DNA from: Paramesorhizobium sp049065735
GTDB taxonomy: Bacteria; Pseudomonadota; Alphaproteobacteria; Rhizobiales; Rhizobiaceae
Assembly (NCBI RefSeq): GCF_049065735.1
Contig: NZ_JBAKHD010000005.1
Location: forward strand, 124,001 to 188,000
DNA length: 64,000 bases
Reading direction: 5' to 3'
Of this stretch, positions 9,997 through 17,948 are shown one piece after another (the first letter of the stretch is position 1; every line of letters begins with the position of its first letter). The notes under the pieces are model-generated. The model was not told where the DNA came from, searched no databases, and saw only the letters and a list, made by a program, of their open reading frames with translations. Made by a program: the position numbers and the translations under genes.

Positions 9997-12900
9997 ATGT
10001 TGGCCGAGCCCGCATCCCGTTTGAGCCCGATCGAGCCATTTGTCGCGCCTTATGCGCCGGATGACAATATGCTCGTGCCGAAGCTTCTAAACGAGGTTAC
10101 TTTCAGCCCGGAAGCGAACCGGCGCATTGATGAGCGGGCAGGGGGCTATATCGCCGCGATCCGTAAAGAGGCGAGCGGCATTGGCGGGGTCGAGGACTTT
10201 TTGCGCGAATACGGGCTTTCGACGCGCGAAGGGCTGGCGCTGATGGTGCTGGCGGAGGCGCTGCTTCGGGTGCCGGATGCGGCGACGCAGGACAAGCTCA
10301 TCGAGGACAAGCTGAAGCAGGGCCGCTGGTCGGAGCATGAGGCTTCGGGCGATACCTGGTTCGTTTCGGCTTCCGCCTGGGCGCTGGGGCTTTCCGCCAA
10401 GGTGATCAAGCCGGGCGAGACGCCGGAGGGTGTCGTCGCTGGGCTCATCAAGCGCATGGGCCTGCCTACGGTGCGCGCGGCGACGAAGCAGGCGATGCGC
10501 TTCCTCGGCCATCATTTCGTGCTGGGCGAGACCATCGGCGAAGCCTTGAAGCGCGCGCGGGCGAGCGAGGCCAAGGGCTATCGCCATTCCTTCGACATGC
10601 TGGGCGAAGGCGCGCGGACGCGGGCCGATGCCAGGCGCTATTTCAAATCCTATTCCGATGCCATCGACGCCATCGGCAAGGCGGCGGGCAATAAGCCTTT
10701 GCCGGACCGGATGGGCATTTCGGTGAAGCTCTCGGCGTTGCATCCACGCTATCTAGCGACGCATCGCGAGCAAGTGCTGGAGGAGCTGGTGCCGGATGTG
10801 CTGGCTCTGGCGCAGAAGGCGAAGTCCTACGATCTCAATTTCACCATCGATGCGGAGGAGGCGGACCGGCTGGAGCTTTCGCTCGATGTGATCGACAAGG
10901 TGTTCGCCGACCCTTCGCTTGAGGGCTGGGATGGTTTCGGCCTTGCCATTCAGGCCTATCAGAAGCGTGCCTTGCCCGTCATCGAGCATATCGAGGCTTT
11001 GGCGACGAAGCTCGGGCGGCGCATGATGGTGCGGCTCGTCAAGGGCGCCTATTGGGATACGGAGGTGAAGCGCGGGCAGGAGCGGGGGCTCCCGGATTAT
11101 CCGGTTTTCACCCGCAAGCCGGCGACGGATGCCTCTTATCTCGCCTGCGCCAAGCGGATGCTGGCGGCGCGGCCGCGGCTCTTCCCGCAATTCGCGACGC
11201 ATAATGCGCTGACGGTGGCGACCATTCTCGAGATGGCGGGCAGCGACAAGAGCGGCTTCGAGTTCCAGCGGCTGCATGGCATGGGCGAAAGTCTTTATAA
11301 GCAGATCACCGAGAAGGGCGAAAAGATCGCCTGCCGCATCTATGCGCCGGTCGGAGGCTATCGCGATTTGCTCGCCTATCTCGTGCGGCGGCTTTTGGAG
11401 AATGGCGCGAATTCCTCCTTCGTCTCCATGGTGGGCGATGAGAATGTGCCGATTGCCGATCTCTTGGTGCGCCCAAGGCAGAAGCTGGAAGACGGCAAGG
11501 GTTATCGCAATCCGTCGATCCCGCTGCCGCCGCGGCTTTATGGCGCGACGCGGCGCAATTCGGCGGGGCTGGAGTTTGGCGACCGTCAGGCGCTGGCCGC
11601 TCTGCTTTCCGGCATCGCTTCGGTGCGGCGCAATGTCGATGCCACGCCGCTCATTCCCGGCGTCACGGCGCTGAACCAGACGGAGCGGGTCGCCTCGCCT
11701 GTGGATGGCAGCTTGGTCGGAACGGTGGTTCCGGCGGGAGAGAAGGAAGCCGATAAGGCGGTCGAAATCGCGCGCAAGGGCTTTGTGAAATGGTCGCGCA
11801 TGCCGGTGGAGACCCGCGCGGCGGCGCTCGAGCGGGCGAGCGATCTTCTGGAAAAGAATCGCGACCGGCTGATGGATTTGCTGACGCGCGAGGCGGGGAA
11901 GACGCTTGACGACGGCATCGCCGAGATCCGCGAGGCGGTGGATTTCTGCCGCTATTATGCCGCCGAGGCACGGCGTCAGTTCGGACACGATCAGGTGATG
12001 CCCGGACCGACGGGGGAGGATGACCGGCTTCGCCACCGCGGACGCGGGGTGTTTGTCTGCATCAGCCCGTGGAATTTTCCGCTGGCCATCTTCCTCGGCC
12101 AGGTGACGGCGGCGCTTGCGGCGGGAAATAGCGTTATCGCCAAGCCGGCGGAACAGACGCCGCTCATCGCCTATGAGGCGGTGAAGCTGCTGCATGAGGC
12201 GGGCGTGCCCGAGGATGCATTGCTTTATGTGCCGGGCGATGGAAAGGTCGGCGCGGCGCTGACCGCGCATCCGGCCATCGGCGGCGTCGCCTTCACCGGC
12301 TCGACCGAGACGGCCTGGGCGATCAACCGGACGCTCGCGGCCAAGAACGGCCCCATCGTGCCGCTGATTGCCGAGACGGGCGGCCTCAACGCCATGGTGG
12401 TGGATGCGACGGCGCTGGCAGAGCAGGTGACCGACGATGTGGTGATGTCCGCCTTCCGCTCCGCCGGGCAGCGCTGTTCGGCGCTGCGCATTCTCTATCT
12501 GCAGGAGGATGTCGCCGATTCCATGCTCGAGATGATCGAGGGCGCGGCGCGGGAGCTGGTGCTTGACGATCCGGCGCTGCCTTCCACGGATATCGGGCCG
12601 ATCATCGACAAAGCCCAGAAAGAGATGCTGGCCGAGCATATCGAGGAGATGCGGAAGACACAGAAGGTGCGCTTCGCCGGCGAGGCGCCGAGGGAGGGCA
12701 CATTCTTCGCGCCGCATATCGTGGAGCTCGACCGTCCTGAAGCGCTGACGCGGGAGGTGTTCGGGCCGGTGCTGCATGTGGTGCGCTGGAAGGCGAGCGA
12801 GCTCGACAAGGTGTTCGATTCGATTGCCGCGACGGGTTATGGCCTGACCTTCGGCCTGCACACCCGCATCGAGGCGACCGTCGCCAAAGCGGTGGAGCGG

Positions 12901-13104
12901 CTCGATATCGGCAATGTCTATGTCAACCGCAACATGATCGGCGCGGTGGTGGGTACGCAGCCCTTCGGCGGTTCTGGCCTTTCCGGTACCGGCCCCAAGG
13001 CGGGCGGTCCGACCTATCTGACGCGCTTTGCGCTGGAGCAGGTGGTGTCGGTGAACACGGCGGCGGCAGGCGGTAATGCCAGCCTCATCGCGATGGGAGA
13101 ATAG
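9997..13104 (+). CDS. putA: Bifunctional proline dehydrogenase / L-glutamate gamma-semialdehyde dehydrogenase
   Basis: Two-step oxidation of proline to glutamate. 1035 residues from ATG 9997, chosen because AAGGAGAG lies 7 bases upstream; a longer in-frame reading from 9835 lacks such a site. The FAD-binding proline dehydrogenase barrel (about 80-480) has RLVKGAYWD and RIYAPVG; the aldehyde dehydrogenase domain (about 540-1010) has ISPWNFPL, ETGG and catalytic Cys827 in GQRCSALR. There is no N-terminal ribbon-helix-helix DNA-binding domain and no long C-terminal extension, so it is the short type that needs a separate regulator, which fits putR opposite. Confidence 0.97.
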   Translation: MLAEPASRLSPIEPFVAPYAPDDNMLVPKLLNEVTFSPEANRRIDERAGGYIAAIRKEASGIGGVEDFLREYGLSTREGLALMVLAEALLRVPDAATQDKLIEDKLKQGRWSEHEASGDTWFVSASAWALGLSAKVIKPGETPEGVVAGLIKRMGLPTVRAATKQAMRFLGHHFVLGETIGEALKRARASEAKGYRHSFDMLGEGARTRADARRYFKSYSDAIDAIGKAAGNKPLPDRMGISVKLSALHPRYLATHREQVLEELVPDVLALAQKAKSYDLNFTIDAEEADRLELSLDVIDKVFADPSLEGWDGFGLAIQAYQKRALPVIEHIEALATKLGRRMMVRLVKGAYWDTEVKRGQERGLPDYPVFTRKPATDASYLACAKRMLAARPRLFPQFATHNALTVATILEMAGSDKSGFEFQRLHGMGESLYKQITEKGEKIACRIYAPVGGYRDLLAYLVRRLLENGANSSFVSMVGDENVPIADLLVRPRQKLEDGKGYRNPSIPLPPRLYGATRRNSAGLEFGDRQALAALLSGIASVRRNVDATPLIPGVTALNQTERVASPVDGSLVGTVVPAGEKEADKAVEIARKGFVKWSRMPVETRAAALERASDLLEKNRDRLMDLLTREAGKTLDDGIAEIREAVDFCRYYAAEARRQFGHDQVMPGPTGEDDRLRHRGRGVFVCISPWNFPLAIFLGQVTAALAAGNSVIAKPAEQTPLIAYEAVKLLHEAGVPEDALLYVPGDGKVGAALTAHPAIGGVAFTGSTETAWAINRTLAAKNGPIVPLIAETGGLNAMVVDATALAEQVTDDVVMSAFRSAGQRCSALRILYLQEDVADSMLEMIEGAARELVLDDPALPSTDIGPIIDKAQKEMLAEHIEEMRKTQKVRFAGEAPREGTFFAPHIVELDRPEALTREVFGPVLHVVRWKASELDKVFDSIAATGYGLTFGLHTRIEATVAKAVERLDIGNVYVNRNMIGAVVGTQPFGGSGLSGTGPKAGGPTYLTRFALEQVVSVNTAAAGGNASLIAMGE

Positions 13105-13241
13105 GCAAGATGTGAAGCCGGCTTTCGTTCCGGCGCGCGCAAAAACGCAGCATTCAACGGACTCACATTTATTATAATGCGAATCGTTTTTATGCTCGTT
13201 TTGGTAGTATATTAGAAAGGTTAACTTCAACGTCAATGCGA

Positions 13242-13266
13242 AAAAAGCTTCTCGACGAAGCTTTTT
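13242..13266. terminator. Bidirectional terminator-like hairpin after putA
   Basis: Perfect 10-bp stem AAAAAGCTTC / GAAGCTTTTT with a 5-base loop TCGAC. The A/T-rich stem ends give a U tract on either strand, so it can end transcription both ways. It lies about 140 bp past the putA stop. Confidence 0.7.
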
Positions 13267-13450
13267 CCGCTTGCGAATCTATGCAACCTGCGATACAAAT
13301 AATTCCGTACTGAATGACTTTTAGCACGTGCCAGTTGCAGTTTCCGGATGTCTGAATAGAGTTTAGATATTCGGCTAATAAATCGGGTTCAGGGTTCCGC
13401 CCCCGCCTAATACCTTGGGCCTGATATTGTCCCATTCTGGAGGACAAGGA

Positions 13451-13482
13451 AAGTCCGGATCGCTTCCACGATCCGGACTTTT
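13451..13482. terminator. Hairpin terminator between putA and the PIN toxin gene
   Basis: Perfect 12-bp stem AAGTCCGGATCG / CGATCCGGACTT with a 6-base loop CTTCCA, followed on the plus strand by TTCG and on the minus strand by TCCTT. It can end a plus-strand transcript from the upstream spacer or the minus-strand toxin-antitoxin mRNA whose last codon is at 13517. Confidence 0.65.
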
Positions 13483-13516
13483 CGTTGTATTTACGGGGAG
13501 CTTTGCCTCGCCGGTT

Positions 13517-13897
13517 TTACAGCGCGCTCACAATATCGGTCCACGCGAAATCCTTGCCGACATAGAGCAACGGGCAGCCATGCTCTTTCGCTACGTCATA
13601 GGCGAAGCAATCACCGAAGTTGAGCCCGGCAGGGTGGATGCCTTTGCCCCATTTTGCATAGATATTGCCGATGCGCCGGGCGGTTTCCGGGGTGACATCG
13701 ATGATCTGGAATTTGGTCGCTTCAAGCAACCGATTCATTTCGTTTTGAAGGCGGCGGCCGGTAGAAACGATTAACGCTTCGGCAATTGTTCCCGCGGAGA
13801 TAAGCAAACGATTCTCAGCAAGCCGAGTGTGGCAAACGTCGGCTTCCGGTTCGTTTAATATTATCGCCATCAGTGCGGACGTATCGACCGCTATCAT
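13517..13897 (-). CDS. vapC: PIN-domain ribonuclease toxin, VapC type
   Basis: 126 residues, a single PIN domain. The acidic Mg-binding set is complete: Asp5, Glu40, Asp96 and Asp116 (with Asp121 near). VapC toxins cleave RNA, often tRNA or rRNA. The start overlaps the antitoxin stop by 4 bp, the usual coupled layout. Convergent with putA. Confidence 0.85.
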   Translation of the reverse strand: MIAVDTSALMAIILNEPEADVCHTRLAENRLLISAGTIAEALIVSTGRRLQNEMNRLLEATKFQIIDVTPETARRIGNIYAKWGKGIHPAGLNFGDCFAYDVAKEHGCPLLYVGKDFAWTDIVSAL

Positions 13898-14184
13898 GCG
13901 GGAAAACCGTTCTCGTCATAAAGGAAGTCCTGACTGCGCGCGGCGCTTGGTCCGGGCGTTGCCTTCCCCGCGGCGGACGCACGAATTTCCGCAATCGCCT
14001 CCATGCGTCTTTTGACTTCCTCCGGCGGTAGTTCGGGGGTCGGCGCTACCCGCAAGGCAGTGGGTTCAGGCACCAGCCGCACGGCCGCTTGGCCCTTACG
14101 GGTGAGAATCACTTCATCCCCGGCTTCGGCACGCCGCACCAAATCGTCGAGCTGATCTTTTGCTTCTGCTACGGATATGCGCAT
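13894..14184 (-). CDS. Phd/YefM-type antitoxin paired with the PIN toxin
   Basis: 96 residues. The N-terminal Phd/YefM fold (MRISVAEAKDQLDDLV, then GDEVILTRKGQAAVRLVP split at the turn) binds DNA; the proline-rich C-terminal tail ending FLYDENGFPA would wrap and neutralise the toxin. First gene of the toxin-antitoxin unit, so it is expected to repress its own promoter in the spacer before trpL. Called an antitoxin from family and from its 4-bp overlap with vapC. Confidence 0.85.
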   Translation of the reverse strand: MRISVAEAKDQLDDLVRRAEAGDEVILTRKGQAAVRLVPEPTALRVAPTPELPPEEVKRRMEAIAEIRASAAGKATPGPSAARSQDFLYDENGFPA

Positions 14185-14297
14185 TGCTTTTCTCCGCTGT
14201 TGAGCCTTTGCAACAGCCTATCATATGGTGGCTTCCCGGATAAGAGCGTAAACTTTCCAGTTGCAAGTGGCGCAACTCGACGCTAACAATTCCGCCC

Positions 14298-14345
14298 ATG
14301 TACAACACGCGCATGATCATCAATGGCTGGTGGTGGGTCCGCTGA
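14298..14345 (+). CDS. trpL: trp leader peptide with three consecutive Trp codons
   Basis: A 15-codon reading frame, MYNTRMIINGWWWVR, ends 114 bp before the trpE(G) ATG. Three tandem TGG codons in a short frame before a terminator hairpin are the hallmark of a Trp attenuator. A leader peptide of the same layout controls trpE(G) in Sinorhizobium meliloti. Ribosome stalling at these codons when Trp-tRNA is scarce would favour the antiterminator. An in-frame ATG at codon 6 could also start it. Confidence 0.88.
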   Translation: MYNTRMIINGWWWVR

Positions 14346-14387
14346 AAGCGGCCACGCTAGGCTTTTGCACGCGCGCAAAGGATCACA

Positions 14388-14420
14388 GGGCCGCAACGGA
14401 ATTTCCGGGCGGCCTTTTTG
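14388..14420 (+). terminator. trp attenuator terminator
   Basis: Stem GGCCG/CGGCC extended by CGGAA/TTCCG around an internal mismatch, followed by TTTTT at 14415-14419. It sits 43 bp after the leader-peptide stop and 40 bp before the trpE(G) start, the right place for a Trp-responsive transcription terminator. The segment 14346-14387 includes GC-rich stretches that could pair with its left arm. Confidence 0.8.
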
Positions 14421-14459
14421 TTTAGCCGTCCGCAAGCCAAACTCAGGAGCGAGAGGACG

Positions 14460-16646
14460 ATGGCGATGACTGCCGAAAATGAAATGCATGACTATATGAC
14501 ATCAGGCGGCGTCGCCATCCGGCGAACGCGGGTGCCGACGCCCTATGCGGGGGCGATCGAGGCGAGCATCGATGCGCTCGACGGGCGACGCGGGGCGGTG
14601 TTTTCCTCCAATTACGAATATCCGGGCCGCTATACGCGCTGGGACACGGCGATCATCGACCCGCCGCTGGTCATTACGTCGAACGGGCGGCGGATGAAGA
14701 TCGAGGCGCTCAACAAGCGCGGCGAGGTCATGCTGCGCCCCATCCTCGACGTGATGAAGGGCCTTGACGATGTGACGGTGGCGCGGGCGGAAGGGGCGCT
14801 GATCGAGCTTGCAATCGCCGAGCCGCAGCGGCATTTCACCGAGGAGGAGCGCTCGCGCGCCCCTTCGGTGTTCACGGCGCTGCGCGCTATTGTCGGGCTG
14901 TTCTTCTCTGAGGAGGACGCCAGCCTCGGGCTTTACGGCGCGTTCGGTTATGATCTGGCTTTCCAGTTCGATCCCATCACCTTCAAGCTGAAACGCCCGG
15001 ACAGCCAGCGCGATCTCGTTCTTTATCTGCCCGATGCGATCCTAGTGGCGGACCATTATTCCGCCAAGGCGTGGTTCGACCGCTATGAGTTCTCCTACCA
15101 AGGTGCTTCCACGGAAGGGCTGCCGCGCGAGACGGTGGCCGAGCCGTTCAAACCCTCAGACCGCATCCCGCCGCGCGGCGACCATCAGCCCGGCGAGTTC
15201 GCACGGCTGGTGGAAAGGGCGAAGGAGAGCTTCAAGCGCGGCGATCTCTTCGAAGTGGTGCCGGGGCAGACTTTCTATGAACGCTGCGAGACCAAGCCCT
15301 CCGAGATTTCCCGCCGCCTGAAGGCGATCAACCCGTCGCCTTATTCCTTCTTCATCAATCTGGGCGAGGGGGAATATCTTGTTGGCGCTTCGCCGGAGAT
15401 GTTCGTGCGCGTCAGCGGTCGGCGGATCGAGACCTGCCCGATTTCGGGCACGATCAAGCGCGGCGACGATGCGATTTCGGATTCGGAGCAGATTTTGAAG
15501 CTGCTCAATTCGAAGAAGGACGAGTCCGAGCTGACCATGTGCTCGGATGTCGACCGCAACGACAAGAGCCGGGTGTGCGAGCCGGGCTCGGTGCGGGTCA
15601 TCGGGCGGCGGCAGATCGAGATGTATTCGCGCCTCATCCACACCGTCGATCATATCGAGGGCCGGCTGCGCGAGGGCATGGATGCGTTCGACGGGTTCCT
15701 CAGCCATGCCTGGGCGGTGACGGTGACGGGTGCGCCCAAGCTCTGGGCGATGCGGTTCATCGAGGAAAACGAGAAGAGCCCGCGCGCCTGGTATGGCGGG
15801 GCCATCGGCATGGTGCACTTCAACGGCAACATGAACACCGGCCTGACGCTGCGCACCATCCGCATCAAGGACGGCATTGCGGAGGTGCGCGCTGGGGCGA
15901 CGCTCCTCTATGATTCCGTGCCGGAAGAGGAAGAGGCGGAGACGGAGCTCAAGGCATCGGCCATGCTCTCGGCCATTCGCGATGCCCACAAGCCGAATGC
16001 GGGCGGCGAGACGCGCGCGGCGGCCCGCGTCGGCGAGGGGCTGTCGATCCTGCTTGTCGACCACGAAGATTCCTTCGTCCATACTCTGGCGAATTATTTC
16101 CGTCAGACCGGGGCGAATGTCTCCACGGTGCGCTCGCCGGTGGCGGAAGAGCTTTTCGACCGGCTGAAGCCCGATCTGGTGGTGCTGTCGCCGGGGCCGG
16201 GCATGCCGAAGGACTTCGACTGCAAGGCGACCATCGCCAAGGCGCGGGCGCGCGAGCTGCCGATCTTCGGCGTCTGCCTCGGGCTGCAGGCACTCGCCGA
16301 GGCTTATGGCGGGACGCTGCGACAATTGCACGAGCCGATGCATGGCAAGCCGTCGCGTATCCGTGTGCTGAAGCAGGGCCGCATTTTCTCCGGCCTGCCG
16401 AAGGAGGTGACGGTCGGACGCTACCACTCGATCTTCGCCGATCCGGTGCGCCTGCCCGACGAGTTCATCGTCACGGCGGAGACGGAGGACGGCGTCATCA
16501 TGGCGTTCGAGCACAAAAAGGAGCCGATCGCGGCGGTGCAGTTCCATCCCGAATCGATTATGACGCTGGGCCACGATGCCGGCATGCGGATGATCGAGAA
16601 TGTCGTGGCGCATCTGCCGCGGCGGGTGAAAGAGCGAGCGGCCTGA
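14460..16646 (+). CDS. trpE(G): Anthranilate synthase, fused TrpE-TrpG
   Basis: First step of tryptophan synthesis: chorismate plus glutamine to anthranilate. 728 residues, close to the rhizobial fused enzyme. The TrpE part (about 1-520) has the chorismate-binding core (GTIKRG, then SELTMCSDVDRND and TGAPK). The TrpG amidotransferase (about 543-728) has ILLVDHEDSF, the nucleophile loop FGVCLGLQ and FHPES with the catalytic His-Glu. Start 14460 (ATG after gagaggac) is preferred over a TTG at 14418. Controlled by the leader peptide and attenuator just upstream. Confidence 0.97.
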   Translation: MAMTAENEMHDYMTSGGVAIRRTRVPTPYAGAIEASIDALDGRRGAVFSSNYEYPGRYTRWDTAIIDPPLVITSNGRRMKIEALNKRGEVMLRPILDVMKGLDDVTVARAEGALIELAIAEPQRHFTEEERSRAPSVFTALRAIVGLFFSEEDASLGLYGAFGYDLAFQFDPITFKLKRPDSQRDLVLYLPDAILVADHYSAKAWFDRYEFSYQGASTEGLPRETVAEPFKPSDRIPPRGDHQPGEFARLVERAKESFKRGDLFEVVPGQTFYERCETKPSEISRRLKAINPSPYSFFINLGEGEYLVGASPEMFVRVSGRRIETCPISGTIKRGDDAISDSEQILKLLNSKKDESELTMCSDVDRNDKSRVCEPGSVRVIGRRQIEMYSRLIHTVDHIEGRLREGMDAFDGFLSHAWAVTVTGAPKLWAMRFIEENEKSPRAWYGGAIGMVHFNGNMNTGLTLRTIRIKDGIAEVRAGATLLYDSVPEEEEAETELKASAMLSAIRDAHKPNAGGETRAAARVGEGLSILLVDHEDSFVHTLANYFRQTGANVSTVRSPVAEELFDRLKPDLVVLSPGPGMPKDFDCKATIAKARARELPIFGVCLGLQALAEAYGGTLRQLHEPMHGKPSRIRVLKQGRIFSGLPKEVTVGRYHSIFADPVRLPDEFIVTAETEDGVIMAFEHKKEPIAAVQFHPESIMTLGHDAGMRMIENVVAHLPRRVKERAA

Positions 16647-16669
16647 CGGCCGCGCGAATAGGCGATAAC

Positions 16670-16719
16670 GAGTAGCGAATAGGTGGGTAGGGGAAGCGTT
16701 TATACGCTATTCGCTACTC
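16670..16719. repeat. Short inverted repeat after trpE(G)
   Basis: Arms GAGTAGCGAATAG (16670-16682) and CTATTCGCTACTC (16707-16719), a perfect 13-bp stem with a 24-base loop. No T tract follows. The agtagg/gagtagc wording also occurs at 19651-19702 and, inverted, at 42219-42254, suggesting a low-copy short repeat type. Confidence 0.6.
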
Positions 16720-16743
16720 ACTATTTGCGTTTAGGGGGTCTTC

Positions 16744-17652
16744 ATGGACGCGAAGTCAAAGGTTCAGCTTCTTTCCGTCTGGTCGATCCCGGTCGCCTTG
16801 GGCGTGCTTGCGCTGAAATATGCCGCCTTCGCCATTACCGGCTCGGTGGCGCTTTATTCGGATGCGCTCGAATCCATCGTCAATGTGATTGCGGCCATCG
16901 CCGCCTGGTGGGCGATCCGCGTCAGCCATATGCCCGCCGACCAGAACCATCCGTTCGGCCACCACAAGGCTGAATATTTTTCGGCGGTGCTGGAGGGCGT
17001 GCTCATCGTGGTGGCGGCGCTGCTGATTTTCCATCAGGCGTGGGGGGCGTTCCAGGCGCCGCGCAGGTTGGAGGACCCCTGGCTCGGCCTCGCCGTTAAC
17101 GGCGTGGCCTGCGTCGCCAATCTGGTCTGGGCGCTGGTTCTCATCCGCGCCGGCACAAGCGAAAAATCCCCGGCGCTCCTTGCCGATGGCAAGCATATCA
17201 TGACCGATGTGGTGACCTCGGTGGGCGTCGTCATCGGCCTTGTCGCAGCGGTATATACCGGCTGGGACGTCCTCGATCCGCTGCTCGCCGTGATCGTCGC
17301 GCTGAACATTCTCTGGCAAGGCTGGCATGTCATCAATTCGTCGGTGCAGGGGCTGATGGATGTCGGCGTCGATCTCGACGAGACGATCCGCATCCGCGAT
17401 ATCATCTCCGCCAATGCGGCCGGCGCGCTCGAGGTGCACGATCTCAGAACCCGCATCGCCGGCCGGGTTACCTTCATCGAGTTCCACATGGTCGTGGCAG
17501 CCGAGATGAGCGTCGGCGACGCGCATGTCATCTGCGACCGCATTGAAAACGCGCTGATGGATGTCATCCCCAGCGCCCGCGTGGTCATCCATGTCGAGCC
17601 CGAGGAAGAGGCAAAATTGCCGCGGGGGACGGCGGCGGTGCCGTTTGCCTAA
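16744..17652 (+). CDS. Cation diffusion facilitator (CDF) family metal efflux protein
   Basis: 302-residue inner-membrane metal/proton antiporter. About six membrane spans (10-210) carry the CDF metal sites: SxALYSDALES on helix 2 and the HxxxD pair KHIMTDVVTS on helix 5; the HPFGHHKAEYF loop between helices 2 and 3 is intact. A cytoplasmic C-terminal domain (about 215-302) ends in a VIHVEPEEE segment. The metal (Zn, Fe or Mn) cannot be fixed by sequence. It stands alone between trpE(G) and leuA. Confidence 0.9.
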   Translation: MDAKSKVQLLSVWSIPVALGVLALKYAAFAITGSVALYSDALESIVNVIAAIAAWWAIRVSHMPADQNHPFGHHKAEYFSAVLEGVLIVVAALLIFHQAWGAFQAPRRLEDPWLGLAVNGVACVANLVWALVLIRAGTSEKSPALLADGKHIMTDVVTSVGVVIGLVAAVYTGWDVLDPLLAVIVALNILWQGWHVINSSVQGLMDVGVDLDETIRIRDIISANAAGALEVHDLRTRIAGRVTFIEFHMVVAAEMSVGDAHVICDRIENALMDVIPSARVVIHVEPEEEAKLPRGTAAVPFA

Positions 17653-17697
17653 AAATTTTCTTGCGCAGGACCCGTGGCTCGATTATCGATTGTTGCC

Positions 17698-17814
17698 ATG
17701 AACACGCGCGCTGCCATCGCTGTCTCTGCCCGCTCCGTTTCCACGGATGCGAATGTGCGCGCCTTGCCACTCTCGCTTCTTCTTGGCCTTATCGGCGACC
17801 GTCGGGCTCGTTAA
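17698..17814 (+). CDS. Candidate leu leader peptide upstream of leuA
   Basis: A 38-codon frame starting ATG 17698 and ending TAA 17812-17814, before leuA. Near its end it reads ALPLSLLLGLIGD, with six Leu codons in ten (ttg, ctc, ctt, ctt, ctt, ctt). A Leu-rich tail just before hairpin-forming RNA is what a leucine attenuator looks like. The stem at 17813-17858 begins in its stop codon. No clear ribosome-binding site is visible and the downstream hairpin lacks a T run, so this is a candidate only. Confidence 0.55.
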   Translation: MNTRAAIAVSARSVSTDANVRALPLSLLLGLIGDRRAR

Positions 17815-17858
17815 GGAGCGTCCGGCGGTCGAATGGTCCCGCCAGGCCCCTGCTCCTT
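17813..17858 (+). promoter_or_regulatory. Candidate leuA leader hairpin
   Basis: Outer stem AAGGAGC (17813-17819) with GCTCCTT (17852-17858) and inner stem GGCGG (17824-17828) with CCGCC (17839-17843). It starts at the stop codon of the Leu-rich leader frame. There is no U tract, so a simple intrinsic terminator is unlikely; it could be one arm of a switching structure. Confidence 0.4.
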
Positions 17859-17948
17859 GCCCTCAATCGACATCCGTAGAGATCATGCCGTCGCCATCCG
17901 GTCATAAGCCGCCGGTATGCTGCGCGGCCCGCAGAAACGAGAACAGCC

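Larger units (their letters stand above)
13105..13516. other. AT-rich spacer of about 410 bp without a convincing gene
   Basis: Lies between convergent putA and the PIN toxin gene and is visibly poorer in G+C than its surroundings. It holds two strong hairpins (separate entries) and a TATAAT at 13173-13178 without a good -35 partner. A minus-strand reading frame (13190-13447) has no recognisable domain and awkward composition, so I do not call it a gene. A small RNA between the two hairpins is possible. Confidence 0.6.

Noticed and set aside
10753..13236. An 827-codon open frame on the strand opposite putA
   Set aside because: Shadow of putA in high-G+C sequence: His/Arg/Gly-rich, no domain, no ribosome-binding site, and putA fully accounts for the region.
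13190..13447. Minus-strand frame in the putA/PIN-toxin spacer
   Set aside because: No domain or start signal; crosses a terminator-like hairpin.
13447..13460. A gaaagtccgga string resembling the RNase P P4 motif
   Set aside because: It is one arm of a 12-bp terminator stem; no other RNase P elements are near.
15156..16613. A 485-codon open frame opposite trpE(G)
   Set aside because: Shadow of the fused anthranilate synthase, same biased composition.
16638..16653. GCGGCC-tgac-GGCCGC hairpin at the trpE(G) stop
   Set aside because: No U tract and it includes the stop codon; too weak to list as a terminator.
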